A stretch of 64,000 nucleotides of DNA from Alitta virens. Taxonomy: Eukaryota; Annelida; Polychaeta; Phyllodocida; Nereididae. The notes under the pieces were generated by a model. It made no database searches, was not told where the DNA came from, and saw only the letters and a program-made list of their open reading frames with translations. The translations under genes were made by a program, and so were the position numbers. The stretch lies in the NCBI GenBank assembly GCA_932294295.1, contig OW028584.1:26087638-26151637 (forward strand), given 5' to 3'. Positions 23,667 through 61,783 of this stretch are shown in pieces (the first letter of the stretch is position 1; each line of letters starts with the position of its first letter).

Positions 23667-24221
23667 TTAGTCAAACTTTATGATGGCCCGACCATCAACC
23701 TGACCGGCTTTCAATTTATCAAAAATACTAGAAGCCTCCTCTAGTTTGACATAGTGGAAATATGGGTATGTCAATTTGTGTTTTACGATAATATCCAGAA
23801 GTTCGTGAAATTCTTTCGTGGAGTATGACACGTTACCCCGGACTGTTAGGGACCGAAGGATGAAATCCATTATCGGCATTTGGAATTGAGCAGTTCCACT
23901 TAGATACACCAAAGCTCCATGAGTGTTGATGCATTCAAGTGCCAGTTCCAAGGTCTGGGCATTCCCAATGAAATCGATGATACCATGAACTTTACCATAC
24001 TTGATGGCACATGCGATACCATCAGCGTTAGATCCTGTTTTATCCCACAAAACAACTTCATCAGCCCCAACTTCTTCTGCGAGAGTCAGTTTTCTTTGGA
24101 GGACATCAGAAGCGATGATTTCGATGGAGTCTCCGTGGATGGCACGCGCCAGTTTGATTGTCCACAAACCCAACCCTCCGCAGCCGAAAATCAACAGTCT
24201 TGCTTTGCCACCATTGACTAT
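23667..24221 (-). CDS. Dehydrogenase exon 3 (Rossmann fold, C-terminus)
   Basis: Acceptor TATTTCAG. It begins IVNGGKARLLIFGCGGLG, the nucleotide-binding glycine motif, and ends AIIKFD at a stop at 23667-23669. It encodes 184 residues. Confidence 0.92.
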   Translation of the reverse strand: MVNGGKARLLIFGCGGLGLWTIKLARAIHGDSIEIIASDVLQRKLTLAEEVGADEVVLWDKTGSNADGIACAIKYGKVHGIIDFIGNAQTLELALECINTHGALVYLSGTAQFQMPIMDFILRSLTVRGNVSYSTKEFHELLDIIVKHKLTYPYFHYVKLEEASSIFDKLKAGQVDGRAIIKFD

Positions 24222-26119
24222 CTGAAATACCAAATTTTAATATATAATAATATTGCAACATTTGACAGTAAACTGAAGTTGTTGTTCTTAGAATAATGGT
24301 CAGTGGCATATTTAGAAATTTGCCAAGATGAAAAGTTATGAGTCTCAGTTTAGTTTCCAAGTCTATGAAATTGGCTGTAATGCAAGATAACCTCACAGCA
24401 TGAGCGACCTTCTAAATAAAGAGACTAAATTCAGGGTAGACTGAGTTTCAGTCAAGCGCTGCATTCACCTGAAACTTATATATGTCTCTTTTCTAGATCG
24501 ACTCCTTTGTCTATGTTGTTCTATTTTCTAGTTTGATAAGTGGTTGTCCAAACTTAACTACAAAAAAAGAGGAAATTCCGACCTTTCCGAACTCTAGCGC
24601 TTCTCGCAGTTTGCACAAGGATGCATACGATGCTCCGGCACTGCATGGAAGCATGCATGCGACATCCATGGGGATCTGGGATGGAACCTTCACCAAGTAT
24701 CTTGGTTGAACCATGACGTGTGTCTGGAACCCTCCTCCATTTATCGGACCAAATCCGAACCCATGGTGCAGCCCTATGTTGAGATTCGCACAAACGTCAG
24801 GGTATCCCGCTTTGCAAGTTGAGCATTTTCCACATCCTTGGGCATGTTGAACCATCACTGGGTCACCGATGTCCAAATTGACCTCACTGAGATCAACCCC
24901 TTTTCCGACTGAATCAATGTAGCCTGATATCTCATGACCGGGGACAACACTTCGAAGTCCTTCATATCCTGCAATGATACAATTTGTGAATAATTATCAT
25001 ATCTCAGAAATTCAGTAACTGGTAAGCGATGCTTCATCAGTTTCCTCAATAAACAGGGTTCTCAACCATTCTGGAATCAGGGAAAATCTTGTTAAAAAAG
25101 CTTCAGTTTCTCCTGTCATAAAACCTGGGATTAATGATAAATAAAAGAAAAAACCATCTGGAATCAGTGCATCTTAGAGTTACTATGCAGAAATTGTGTT
25201 TATCTTACATCTTTATAATTGTTTTATTTATACACTACCTTTATTTGTTATTTTTAGTTCTGTTATATTATTATTATTTGTACTGTTTTTATTTATTTGT
25301 AACATGGCCATTTTGTAAAAGAGTTGTTGCTCAAAATGTTTATTACCCTGTATAAATATGTTTTATAAATAAATGAATAAATAAATAATAGAAGAGTAAG
25401 AAACTTGACACGAGTCAAGACATGTACCTTACAGGGGATTTCCCTCGATGGTGGCTCTTGGCTATAGAGTGTTATGGGTGGGTTTAATCTAATTATGATA
25501 AAAGTATAAATGAGCTGGTGGACTGCTAGTCAATTATCATTTCATTGTACATCGAAGTACACGATAAAATTTTTACACTATTTTATTTTAAAATATACAG
25601 TGTACTAATGTTTTGAAAATGTTTTTTTTTCAAATATGTCATATTTGACATAATACTATAAAAAATTATTTAAAATATACTATTAGTATGATTAGATTTT
25701 AAGACACAGTGACCTGCAATGTTTTGGATTATGTTGCATTATAGCTAGGAAAAAGTCCACTATGCCAAGTGACTGGCTATATTTCATTGCAATCCACAGT
25801 AAAAATTAATAATATTATTAGATAAATTAATATCTCGCTTACCTGTTGATGGTGTTGAAATAGTGCACACAATTGTGTACACAACTGAACTGTCACTTTT
25901 ACCTTAAATAATTCAAAAATATGTACACAGGAAAGATCAAAACATACCCAATTTCTTGCAGATGTCCTCAGCAGTGTTGGTGATGTGAATATCCGTAGCA
26001 CAAATTCCAGCAAAGGCAACTCTAATCCTGGCGTGTCCAGAAGGAGGCTCTGGTATTGTCTGTGACATCACAATACGTAATGGTTGATTGGCTCCTGCGC
26101 TTTCTGCTTTTGTGTGCAT
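23667..26119 (-). CDS. Zinc-dependent medium-chain dehydrogenase (alcohol/polyol dehydrogenase-like)
   Basis: Three exons (26119-25948, 24968-24583, 24221-23667) join in frame to 370 residues with a TAA/TGA-free frame and an in-frame ATG at 26119. The GroES-like catalytic half has zinc ligands Cys40 (GICATD), His69-Glu70 (PGHE) and probably Cys166 (PCSAG). The structural zinc loop has four Cys in CxxCxxCx7C spacing (103, 106, 109, 117). The Rossmann half has GCGGLG at 199-204 and Asp225 at the end of the second strand (IIASD), which usually means NAD rather than NADP. It should oxidise an alcohol or polyol to a carbonyl compound in the cytosol. The substrate is not readable from sequence. Candidates in the family are sorbitol, butanediol and threonine dehydrogenases. 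No signal or targeting peptide is seen. Confidence 0.88.
24583..24968 (-). CDS. Dehydrogenase exon 2 (zinc-binding catalytic core)
   Basis: Acceptor TTGCAG, 386 bases. It encodes PGHE, the four-Cys zinc loop (GCGKCSTCKAGYPDVC) and the PCSAG segment. The donor reads AAAG|GTCGGA, weaker than consensus, but it is the only one that keeps frame with exon 3. Confidence 0.9.
25170..25395 (+). mobile_element. LINE 3' UTR fragment (same family as 21400-21860)
   Basis: Shares 'tttatttgttatttttagtt', 'aaaagagttgttgctcaaaa' and 'ttaccctgtata' with 21700-21850, then ends in an (AATAAATG)-like tail. It lies in dehydrogenase intron 1, antisense to the gene. Confidence 0.75.
25948..26119 (-). CDS. Dehydrogenase exon 1 (N-terminus, catalytic Cys)
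   Basis: ATG at 26119-26117. It encodes 57 residues including RIRVAFAGICATDIHI with the catalytic-zinc Cys, then donor TTGG|GTATGT. Translation joins exon 2 as KKLG-YEGLRS. Upstream in-frame context is non-coding. Confidence 0.85.
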
Positions 26120-26256
26120 TTTTGGTTCCAGTATTCGATAATGTGAGTAGGTCTATGTCCACCTTTAAGTTGTATGTTGCCCTTTTTTAATTTAGAAATG
26201 ATGGTGTCGTGTGCAAATGGCAAATAAGCATATCATTGGCGACATGAGCCACTGAA

Positions 26257-26590
26257 CAGTGGTTTTTCACGGAAAATTCTCTATGTTTTCGCCAAGTGGC
26301 TATGATAGAATAGAAAATCTACTGCAATTCTATTGGCTAAAACAGTTCCCGCCCTTGGCTGTGATTGGCTGAAGGAAAGTGCATTCAAGCAGTAGTATTT
26401 TTAGTGCATTTTAATGTATATTTGACACGTTATCATTTAGTTGATTTTTTGTTATTTTTCCGAGAAAGTTATATTATTGAATAAGTCAGTGAGTATCTTC
26501 TATGTCTGAATAGCAAAATGAGTAATAAGAGGAGAAGAAAGACTTAAATGTCTTGCTGAATTCAGGGCTGCTCAGTGAAAAGACTCCATT
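26257..26590 (+). mobile_element. CCAAT-bearing MITE, copy A (upstream of dehydrogenase)
   Basis: One of four copies in the window of a 330-bp inverted-repeat element (others at 35767, 42524 and 54468). Ends read TTTTTCACGGAA and, inverted, CTTTTCACTGAG. It carries ATTGGCTAAAA and GATTGGCTGAA, inverted CCAAT boxes. It begins about 140 bp upstream of the dehydrogenase ATG, where the promoter should be. Confidence 0.8.
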
Positions 26591-29500
26591 AAAAATCACA
26601 ATTCATTGGTGAGGCTAGGAGGGTCTTAGATATCTACTTCGTAATATGATAATGCCCCGAGCAATCATTTATTTTTGCCGCATGCCCCTGCTAACCTACA
26701 ATTGCCTTCTCAGACGAGTAGGTATGAGCTAGAATCTATACTAAACGGTGGACTGCTGCTCAGTAACAGAGCGACGCCCTTCACGACGTGAACTGAGACA
26801 TCTTTGCTTAAGAGAGACATTTTCCCATTTCTATCTCGCTTAATATTTGGTCTATTTTCGATCCGAAAACGTCTAAGCAATCAATATGTATATACTAAAT
26901 GATGGGCTACTGTTCTCAGTGTCCTGTTACGTTAGAATACTTTTGAAAGTTGTGAGTCGGGCGACGCTCTTCATGACGTTCGCCATGACGCTGAAGAACC
27001 TGCTACTATTGGCATAAAATTGACATTCTCGCTTTTTCTTCATAGCCATAATACATATGGTGGCAGATATGCCAGCGACTTATGTCTTAACATCTGTCAC
27101 CAGCACCATATTGGTCATTATATCTTATTATAAAATGTTCATATTGTATATATGTATAGAATCTATGGATGCAAATAAACATAAATAAATACATGTCTGA
27201 ATTGCTTTAATGAATTCACATCATGTCAAGTTTTTCACTTACTTTTATGGTGGGCCTGCACAATTTTACACATGATATTTTTGGAGAATTACTGTTAGTT
27301 ACTTAAATACCCAAGTGTCACTGACTGTTGCGCCACATGTTTAGTTGGGCTATTCAGAGCATGACGCCTTACTTTTGTATTTCGAATAATGTTCTCCCTG
27401 TATTGTTTTTTAAAATGTACTCATGTTTTTTTGAAAATGTACTCATGTTTTTTTTGATAATGTACTCATTCACAAAAGCTTGACTGAAAGACGGTTTATA
27501 GTATTTAAAAGGCTGCAACGGGGGAAAGATGGGGGGGGGGGGGGCATTGGGCCCCTGGATCTGCCAGTAGTCGCCAGTGTTGAGAGTTTCAGAAGTTCGG
27601 GGCGGGTGCGGGTCAATCACAAAGGTGAACATTGCAGGGCGTGGCTGGTGCAGGTGATCTTGCTTTGATATGCGGGTCCATTAATTAAGTCCAATCTTCT
27701 TTATTATCAGTTATCCGAACATTCAGTATTTGTATATTTTTTAGGCAATTTCCCCTAATCATTGCAGCTCTGTGTTTGATCAAGTTGTAAAGTTCACCCC
27801 CCCCCCACCCCCCAATTTGGTGCAAGTTAATCATTTATATGTATGCTGTATATGCAACTAGGTTTATTTAGATAGCTGGAAGCATGTCAGCTCTTCATTA
27901 CTATGGCCACCTCCTCTCAATTAACACGCATGTTGGTTTATATTGTTTTTTTATTGTTTTATTCATAATAATGATCTTTACTAAGTATTAATGCCATGAG
28001 TATTGTTTTATTCATGATAATGAATTTGCTAAATATTAATGCCATGAATGTTTGAACCTGGCTTTGAACTTATCTGAGCAGGCAGCTTTTGATTAACTTT
28101 TATCAGTGTAATTAACTTTTAATCTATGTCCAGCTTTTGTGAGCAGCATTTTTAAGCACTTCAGATCCATGCAGATTGCACTCCATTGTCAGGCATTTAG
28201 GCCTTGATGCATTGTGTATACTTCACTTAATATCCCCTTGTAGTGGACGTGGAGTGGCCTTATGTCAGTTGAACATGAGTGCTTTACTGATATACATTTT
28301 CTACAGTTATGTGTGCAGAAGTTGATAGATTGAATAATACGATTATGTTAAATAGGATTGCTCATTGAGAGAGGGCTGGTCATCCATCAGTCAAGACTTG
28401 ACCTTTGGGTCTCCTGAACTTGACCTGTTGAACTCTTGTTCTTGACCTTTGTGTCTCTTGAGAGATAGCTGATTAAGTTTTGATATATATAGTTATGAAT
28501 TGAAAATAAAGATAATTCTTTACCTGACCAGCTTTGGAAAGGAACAAGGCACTTCTGAATTCATTGTTTTGATTTACTGGGACATGAGAAATATTGATGA
28601 CTGATTGAGTCAGGATTGATTGGATGATTGATTGAGTCAGATTGACAAGAAGACAAGTCTGGTTTAGACTGGCCTAGCCAGTGTACATAGAGCTTGGGAC
28701 TGCTAAGGATGAATCAGCCCCGAGACTTGATAAAGTGGTGTCAGACTATCTGTCTGTCTGTCTGTCTGGCTAGCTGTCTGTCTGTCTGTCTGCTCGAGCT
28801 CATTGCATTGTCTTTAATTAGTTTAAACGAAGAACATATACTCTCTAGTTTAAATTGCAATTAACATGATACTTTTGTCAAAAATATTGAATTGCGTTCA
28901 GCAACTGAGTAAAATACCTTTTGTAAGTGTACTTGTGACAATAAACGTTAATTTGCTACTGTGAATATTAAAAAAATTACTAAATGTCATAAGTGCTCAT
29001 AAGCCTTCATAGCCCATGCATTGGCTCTCAATTATATTAAGTGGTACTAATTTCTATTATTTACTTATACTTTTATACTATCTATTCCTTTTTTAAGTGA
29101 ATAAATGTGGGTTAATGTGGGCCTACAAATTACTATGCAGGCGCGGACAGTGTTTCTTTGATGCTGGCGGTGCGAGTCAAAACATAGGCTGAGCTGCAGC
29201 TAAACCCTCAGCGAGTCCCACATGGCACACAGGTATCATTAAAATTGTAAAGTGTTCGTCTGACAGGCAGGAGGGCAGGCGCTACACTTTCATTTCCAGA
29301 GCAGAACTCTAACACACACTTTAATTTCTAGAACTGAACTCTAACACTTATGCACTTACCCTAATCGTGCTAATGAAATTGTAAACAGTAACACTCTATA
29401 TGGTCTAGTGGTGGGCTTGTAATAGCCACACTGACATATCTTGGCTATGTTTCACAAAATTTGGGAAAATATCATTTCTTGAGTGTTTATATAGTGTGTA

Positions 29501-29891
29501 TGATAAACCGAAACAATGCCTGTTACTCAATGCTAATTAGAGTCCAAGATGTCCTTGTTTATTAAATTCTGTTAAGTGTGAAATAATACAGTGTTCCCGT
29601 GGTTTATAATGTCTTACACATATCTTACTTATATACAGCAGTCCATTTTGTTCAGAGTAAAGCCAAGTGAGCATAAAAAAGTATTGTCTATCCTTTTCCT
29701 ACCATTTAACAATGTTTAATGGTGTTCTGTTTCAAATATCAACACAAGAGCATGTTCCCTTAACTAATCTATAACTAAGATTATCATTTATATGTCCAAA
29801 TAGTCATATATGGGCTATGGCAATGATCCTAAGGAATATATATGAAATTCAGCAACAATGGTATGCCACATAAAGATGTTGGGTATAATGT

Positions 29892-29990
29892 CATACAAAA
29901 TGAAACTTTAAGGTTTGTATTTACTTGTATTTAAAAAAAATAAAGTCTAAATACAAATAAATGCAAATCTTAAAGGTTTATTTTGTATGG
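29892..29990. repeat. Inverted repeat with ~42-bp arms
   Basis: The left arm ('catacaaaatgaaacttt' to 'cttgtattt') is complementary to the right arm ('aaatacaaataaatgc' to 'ttttgtatgg') with a handful of mismatches around a short A-rich loop. Probably a small foldback element. Confidence 0.7.
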
Positions 29991-30339
29991 AAAGATACTC
30001 AACACACCCATTTTAATGCCTTTATACTTCAAAATATTTTTTGCTCGCTGTTTAAATTTAGCTGGCAACTGAAGGAACTATATATTATCAATTACCATAT
30101 TCCCTTCAATTACTGAATTGTTGGGTTGCTGATTTGCATTAAATCTATGGCATTTAAATTAGTATTTATAACCGAACATTTTAAATGTGTATATGAAGAA
30201 AATTATAATAATAAGTATTATAAACAAAAGTTGTTGAATGGGTTGAACATGGCAATACTAAGAGTCATTGTCATTAATATATATGAGAGTTTGAAAAATA
30301 CCAAATTTTAATATTTTCCTTATTATATAAAAGTATCTG

Positions 30340-30870
30340 TCATTAATGGTCATGAAACCCCAAAAATGTATCTCTACACTATTTTAGACTTATTCTTACT
30401 AAGTTTTGTACGCATGTAGGTGCAGCCGTGTGTGGGTGCTCCTGTGTAAACAGAAATGTTTATGTTTTTTTTTCTTCTCATTTTCACTTAATATTTTAAA
30501 ACACAGCTCTGAGATATGTCGATGTGACTATCAAAATGCACAACTAAGCTATATAGAATAATAACATATAAAATAATGTTAATGATTTTCCATTATTATG
30601 TAATCAACATGAAGTATGAAAATGAAGTTTGAAAAGTGAAAATACTAAAAATTTAGATATGTTATTGATACAATTTCATTCATGTAAGGTAAATAGTGTC
30701 TTTTGTATGGGAGTTTTAAAAAAGTGGGTATTTCTTTCCCTATTTTGCCCTAATTTGGAAAATTCTATAGTATTTACGGCCATGAGACCCCCAAAAGGCA
30801 CCACTACACTATTTTAGACATATCATGACAAAGTTTTAAGCATGTAGGTGCTGCAGTAGTGTCTAAGTCC
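30340..30870 (+). repeat. Dispersed repeat, two direct partial copies
   Basis: The block 'ctacactattttagac...catgtaggtgc' occurs at about 30372-30427 and 30804-30852. The stretch around the second copy ('attctatagtatttacggcc') recurs inverted at about 62750-62870. Family not identified. Confidence 0.6.
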
Positions 30871-30885
30871 TGCTCGGGGAACAAA

Positions 30886-30916
30886 AACCCTTTTCGAACT
30901 TCGTTCGCTAAGGGTT
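30886..30916. repeat. Short GC-containing hairpin
   Basis: AACCCTT and TTCGAAC pair with CGTTCGC and AAGGGTT across a two-base centre, giving a strong stem in otherwise AT-rich DNA. Its role is unknown. Confidence 0.5.
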
Positions 30917-31098
30917 AAAAACATCAGCAGTGTGGGGCATACTCCGGGCTTAGGCAGGGCAGTCAATTCTCAGCCCATGCTCATCTCTACCACAGATTGC
31001 TATTAATAGCGTGTATTCTTCATATATAGGCAAGACTTAGTGGTCAATCAGCTGGAATAATCACATTGTTATATTCAGGGGTGCGCCGGAACTGGGCA

Positions 31099-31457
31099 CA
31101 TATATATTGGAGGGGGGGGGGGGGCATATATATTGGAGGGGGGGGCATATATATTGGAGGGGGGGGCATATATATTGGAGGGGGGGCATATATATTGGAG
31201 GGGGGGGATATATATTGGAGGGGGGGGGCATATATATTGGAGGGGGGGGGATATATATTGGAGGGGGGGGGGCATATATATTGGAGGGGGGGATATATAT
31301 TGGAGGGGGGGGCATATATATTGGAGGGGGGCATATATATTGGAGGGGGGGCATATATATTGGAGGGGGGCATATATATTGGAGGGGGGGCATATATATA
31401 TTGGAGGGGGGGCATATATATTGGAGGGGGGGGGCATATATATTGGAGGGGGGGGGG
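31099..31457. repeat. G-run minisatellite (TATATATTGGA + G7-12), 17 units
   Basis: Seventeen tandem units of TATATATTGGAGGGGGG with G-run length varying, making units of about 19-23 bp. All six frames are open only because the unit lacks stop codons, so no protein is proposed. It lies about 0.8 kb beyond the transporter stop codon. Confidence 0.95.
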
Positions 31458-31711
31458 CATGCCCATTAGGCTTCAGCCGTTGAAAGCTACAAGTGTGCTG
31501 AGGGAGGGCCATTTATAAATCTATATTGCTCATTACTCTAACCACTTTAATGACACCCTCGAATTACCTTAAAACTATGAAATCTCAGCTTAAAATCTAA
31601 GCCGAAAATGCAACAATTTCTACATTTTCAATTACAAGTGAACGCCTCTAGTGGACACCGTCATGACTAACACAAGAATAACAACAATACAACAGTAAAC
31701 TACAGAATTGG

Positions 31712-31717
31712 TTTATT
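31712..31717 (-). terminator. Candidate poly(A) signal of the ABCC gene
   Basis: On the minus strand AATAAA lies 575 bases after the stop codon and is followed by T/GT-rich sequence. Use of this site would place the alternating minisatellite (31830-32250) inside the 3' UTR. Other AATAAA motifs occur inside the repeats. Confidence 0.4.
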
Positions 31718-31829
31718 TGACCCTAACGTACATTTCAATTGCACTGCTTCCTGCAGTGGCGGCTGCTATTGTAAGCAGCAGGCAGGCATCAATTCGTATT
31801 GTACCAAATATATATAGCTGTCATAATGG

Positions 31830-32250
31830 AAATATATTTTTTCATATACAAGTTATTCCCAGTATCTATTGTCATCCTCGAAATATTTATTTTCATAAAC
31901 AAGTTATTCCAGTATCTATTGTCACGCTGGAAATATTTCTTTTCATAAACAAGTTATTCCCAGTATCTATTGTCATACTCGAAATATTTCTTTTCATAAA
32001 CAAGTCATTCCAGTATCTATTGTCATGCTGGAAATATTTCTTTTCATAAAACAGTTATTCCCAGTATCTATTGTCATACTCGAAATATTTCTTTTCATAT
32101 ACAAGTTATTCCAGTATCTATTGTCATGCTGGAAATATTTATTTTCATAAACAAGTTATTCCCAGTATCTATTGTCATACTCGAAATATTTCTTTTCATA
32201 AACATGTTATTCCCAGTATCTATTGTAATACTGAAAATATTTTTTCCATG
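31830..32250. repeat. Alternating 50/51-bp dimer minisatellite
   Basis: About eight tandem units of 'cagtatctattgtcat....aaatatttcttttcataaacaagtta'. Successive units alternate between type 1 (ttCCCagt, ...CTCGaaat) and type 2 (ttCCagt, ...GCTGGaaat), forming roughly three two-unit higher-order repeats plus diverged edge units. It lies just 3' of the transporter stop codon. Confidence 0.9.
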
Positions 32251-32291
32251 AACGAGTAATTTTACAAAGTATCTTTGTTATATTATAGCGC

Positions 32292-58707
<26,416 letters not shown>

Positions 58708-60946
58708 CTATCAAGTGGAAGATATATCACATTACCTGCTGTGCTATTAAATTCACGTCAATATTATCCAACATATGCTGTAATATCAGTGTATTGTGGT
58801 AGCATTCAGTCTGCATATAACTCCCCAGACGACTGCTGAGTGTCAAAAATTGACCCAGTTTCGCTGGCCATGCAATCCAACGCCACGTGGTGTTTACAGT
58901 ACACTCATTGGAACGTAGAATGCAATGGGGGGACTCCCCTTTTACTGTTGTTAGTTTTGCAACTGTTGCTGCTGCTTGCTGCTGCTGCGTGGTGCATGGT
59001 GATGTTGGCAGAAATGATGCTGGCTAAATTGGCGTTGTCATTAATGTTAAAATGTGGGTCATAATTATACATGCAACATATTCATTTTATCGAAGATAAT
59101 CTATGTTATGCGATTAGATTAAATTATATTATGTCACATTACATTTTATATGTAGATAAAGTTACATAGCATTATGTGTGATAAGATAAGATAAGATAAC
59201 AACAAGATAATGAGTATAATGTGCTGTATTTGACATTAGATTAGATTAGATTCAATTCGACTGGATTCGATGAGCTTTTTCATGTAGACGAAACAAATAA
59301 AATAAGATAAGATAAGATAAGATAATTGATGAATAATTTATAGAACAAAATATCCACAAACAAAATTTGTATTCTCTCCTAGATAAGTCATAAAAAAATG
59401 ATGATGCTTGGCTACACTTAATTACATTGAGTATACACTCAATGACCTATAATTAAGGGGTTTTATGTTATTTTGTCAAATACAGAAATGTACCCACTAG
59501 ATTCAATAATTGACTACAATAAAGCACATGTCTATGCGGGTCCCCATATTGCCATATTAAAATCTGCAACACATTTTAAAAGTGACCCAGAAAATAGTAC
59601 AAAAGCTAGTTCATGGATCTGTGAGCATTTGAACTTTTTCATTTGCTGTGAAAAACTTCCTTTCGTAGGAAAAATTTATAAATCAAATGAGAGAGTTTTG
59701 TAAACTTGTTTCAGTTTTTTTGTATAGCTCTAAATGAATTATTGTGCAAGGGAGCAACATTTCAATACATTGAAAATGATAAATTGGTAACAAAGTGAAT
59801 AAATGAGTATATGGGTTATGTAAAGTATATTCATGATTTGTCAAGGGCATAGGCAAAGGGCATTTCAAGGGTAAAATAACACCCCCCCCCCCCCCGGAAA
59901 AAGAATAAATAAAAAATCTTTAAAAAAACATAGGCTTTAAGGCAGCAACCCTCAGCGAATTGCCACACAGTACACAAGCGCCATTAACATTGTTCAAAAC
60001 CTCTTTAACAAATGTATGTAGTTCAGCAACTAGACAGTATGCTGTCTTATGTATGTCATTTTTGTCCATCCAAGAAAATCACAACTGATAATGTTTTAAA
60101 CGATATATAGCTATCAATTTACTAATAATCTATTGTTGTAACCATTCAGCTATATGTACAGTACACAGAGTTTATTTATGGTCTGCAAAGTTACTATTAA
60201 ACCTAAGGTCTTTTAAAATTCTTATTCCAGGCAAATGAAATCAATATCAATACCAATTCTACTGTAGGAGGTGATAATGAATATAATATTGCATATGTAC
60301 ATGTATGTAATGTTTAGTATCAATCTATATTTTACATGAAAAACATTTCTGATGTTAATTAATCAACAAAATTGTGACGCACCGTGTAATAAGGGAGCTA
60401 ATGGGTGGATTTTTCAAAAATTAGTTTTTGATGGCAAGTTATTGTCTAACATGTTTAGTTTTTGGAAATGTAAAAAATTTCCAGATATCTCAATATTTAG
60501 TGGTCATATGGGGTATTTGAAAATTTGATGTTTTCGCGCATATTACCACTGCAGACGTAACGAGGAGCAACACAGGCGCTTGTAAAACTATGCATTACAT
60601 TTTATGACATATCTTCGCCATCCGTTGTTCAAAATCTACGAGTTTTGGATATGTGATCGTGAGGTAACTGTTCTATATTCAACTAAAATTGTGAGCTGCT
60701 ACAATAATAACTTTTTGTAAAAATCAACATCAAAATTGGCGTGTTAAAAACCCGGTTTCCGACGTAAAGACACCCTCCGTATTTGGTTTTTTATCTTGGG
60801 TGCTCATCCACCAACAATTACCAAAATCTGGCATTGTGTTTGTCGTGATTTTCTAAATCTTTCTGAAATTTCATAATTATATGTGCAACATTTTTAACAC
60901 AATTGAGCCTCAAACATCAGCTACCAGCTGAGGTTAATATTCTAAC
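58708..60946. other. Upstream ABCC intron or intergenic DNA
   Basis: No convincing coding exon. Contains (GATAA)n runs at about 59190 and 59310, a C-run at 59883, and a diverged repeat at 59925-60010 shared with 29180-29250. The remaining TMD0 exons (about 150 residues) were not recognised here. Confidence 0.5.
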
Positions 60947-61783
60947 TACGGAAGCCTACTAGTGCCACACAACTTTTTTTTTTTTTAGCGTTTTTTTCTA
61001 CTTAATTGTTTAGATTTGTGTTTTTTGATAAAAATAATTTTAAATTTGCTTTATTTGCTGTATAATTTTTTTAATTTGCGTTTTTTCTACATACTTTTTT
61101 TGGCTTGTGTTTTTATGATACAATTGTTTTTTCATTTTTTTTTTTGGCATTTTTAGTACATTATAATTTTTTATTTGTGTGGTTTCACACATAATGTTTT
61201 TCAGTATGCATTCTTTGCTACATGATATTTTTTGCTAAAAAAAATATTTCATTTTAAAGTTTTTTTTTATTTGTGACTTTTTGCTACATAATTCGTTACA
61301 ATGTGTTCTTTGCTACATGATTTTTCGTCATTTGTGTTTTTCGCTACATAACATTTTTTCACTTTGTTTTGTCCAACATAATTTTTTTCTGTGTGCATTT
61401 TTTGCTACGCAATTTTTTTGAGTTTGTGTTTTTCATTACATAATGTTTTTTAAATTATTTATTATATATATTATTTAACAGTATAGTTGAATCATTTTGC
61501 TATTATTCGCAACATTTGTGAATAAACGCAAACATTTGCGAATAAACGCAAAATTATTTAACTCCTTCTGAAACCAATTGAGCAGAGCAAAAAATTATGT
61601 AGCAAAAGACACAAATTCTGAAAAAAATTGTGGTAAAAAACTCAAATATTTGTGAAATAAATGCAAATATTCGAAATGCAATATCATTTAACTCCTTCTT
61701 GAACCAATTGAGCGAAAACAAAAAAAATAAAGTGGCCAGAAACGCCAAAAAAAAGTTGTATGTGGCACTAAAAGGCTTCCGTA
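60947..61783. mobile_element. Large foldback element with TACGGAAGCC inverted ends
   Basis: Ends TACGGAAGCCTACTAGTGCC and, inverted, TACGGAAGCCTTTTAGTGCC, continuing into CACACAACTTTTTTT arms. Between them are many diverged copies of 'tttttgctacataatttttt' on the left and their complement ('attatgtagcaaaa') on the right. No protein-coding capacity. Confidence 0.8.

Larger units (their letters stand above)
26591..31060. other. Intergenic stretch without recognised genes
   Basis: No coding region is supported. It contains internal direct repeats (gcgacgc-cttca-gacgt near 26771 and 26962), poly(G)/poly(C) runs at 27531 and 27797, a (CTGT)n run at about 28752-28792, and diverged repeats shared with 59.9-62.9 kb. 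An inverted repeat lies at 29892-29990. Confidence 0.55.

Noticed and set aside
23919..24296. Plus-strand frames of 125 and 74 residues
   Set aside because: Antisense shadows of dehydrogenase exon 3, which has a clear family match on the other strand.
27480..27668. Gly-rich frames around the G-run at 27531
   Set aside because: Homopolymer artefact without domain or splice support.
31044..31518. Overlapping long open frames on both strands (Pro/Tyr-rich and Gly/Tyr-rich)
   Set aside because: They are only the G-run minisatellite translated; the unit has no stop codon in any frame and there is no flanking gene structure.
31099..32250. CRISPR-like appearance of the two tandem arrays
   Set aside because: There are no unique spacers between repeats, units abut directly, and the surrounding genes are animal genes with introns.
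31708..32259. Two plus-strand frames of 113 and 62 residues with repeating peptide units
   Set aside because: They follow the 50/51-bp minisatellite, lie antisense to the transporter 3' UTR, and have no homology I recognise.
58840..59064. 74-residue frame with a Leu/Ala-rich stretch, considered as a TMD0 exon
   Set aside because: It is on the plus strand, opposite to the transporter; the minus reading there is Asn/Ser-rich and not membrane-like.
59473..59703. 76-residue plus-strand frame
   Set aside because: No recognisable domain, signal peptide, splice partner or conserved neighbour; most likely chance.
61554..61748. Phe-rich hydrophobic frame that could mimic a membrane protein
   Set aside because: It is the A/T-rich arm of the foldback element, not a TMD0 exon of the transporter.
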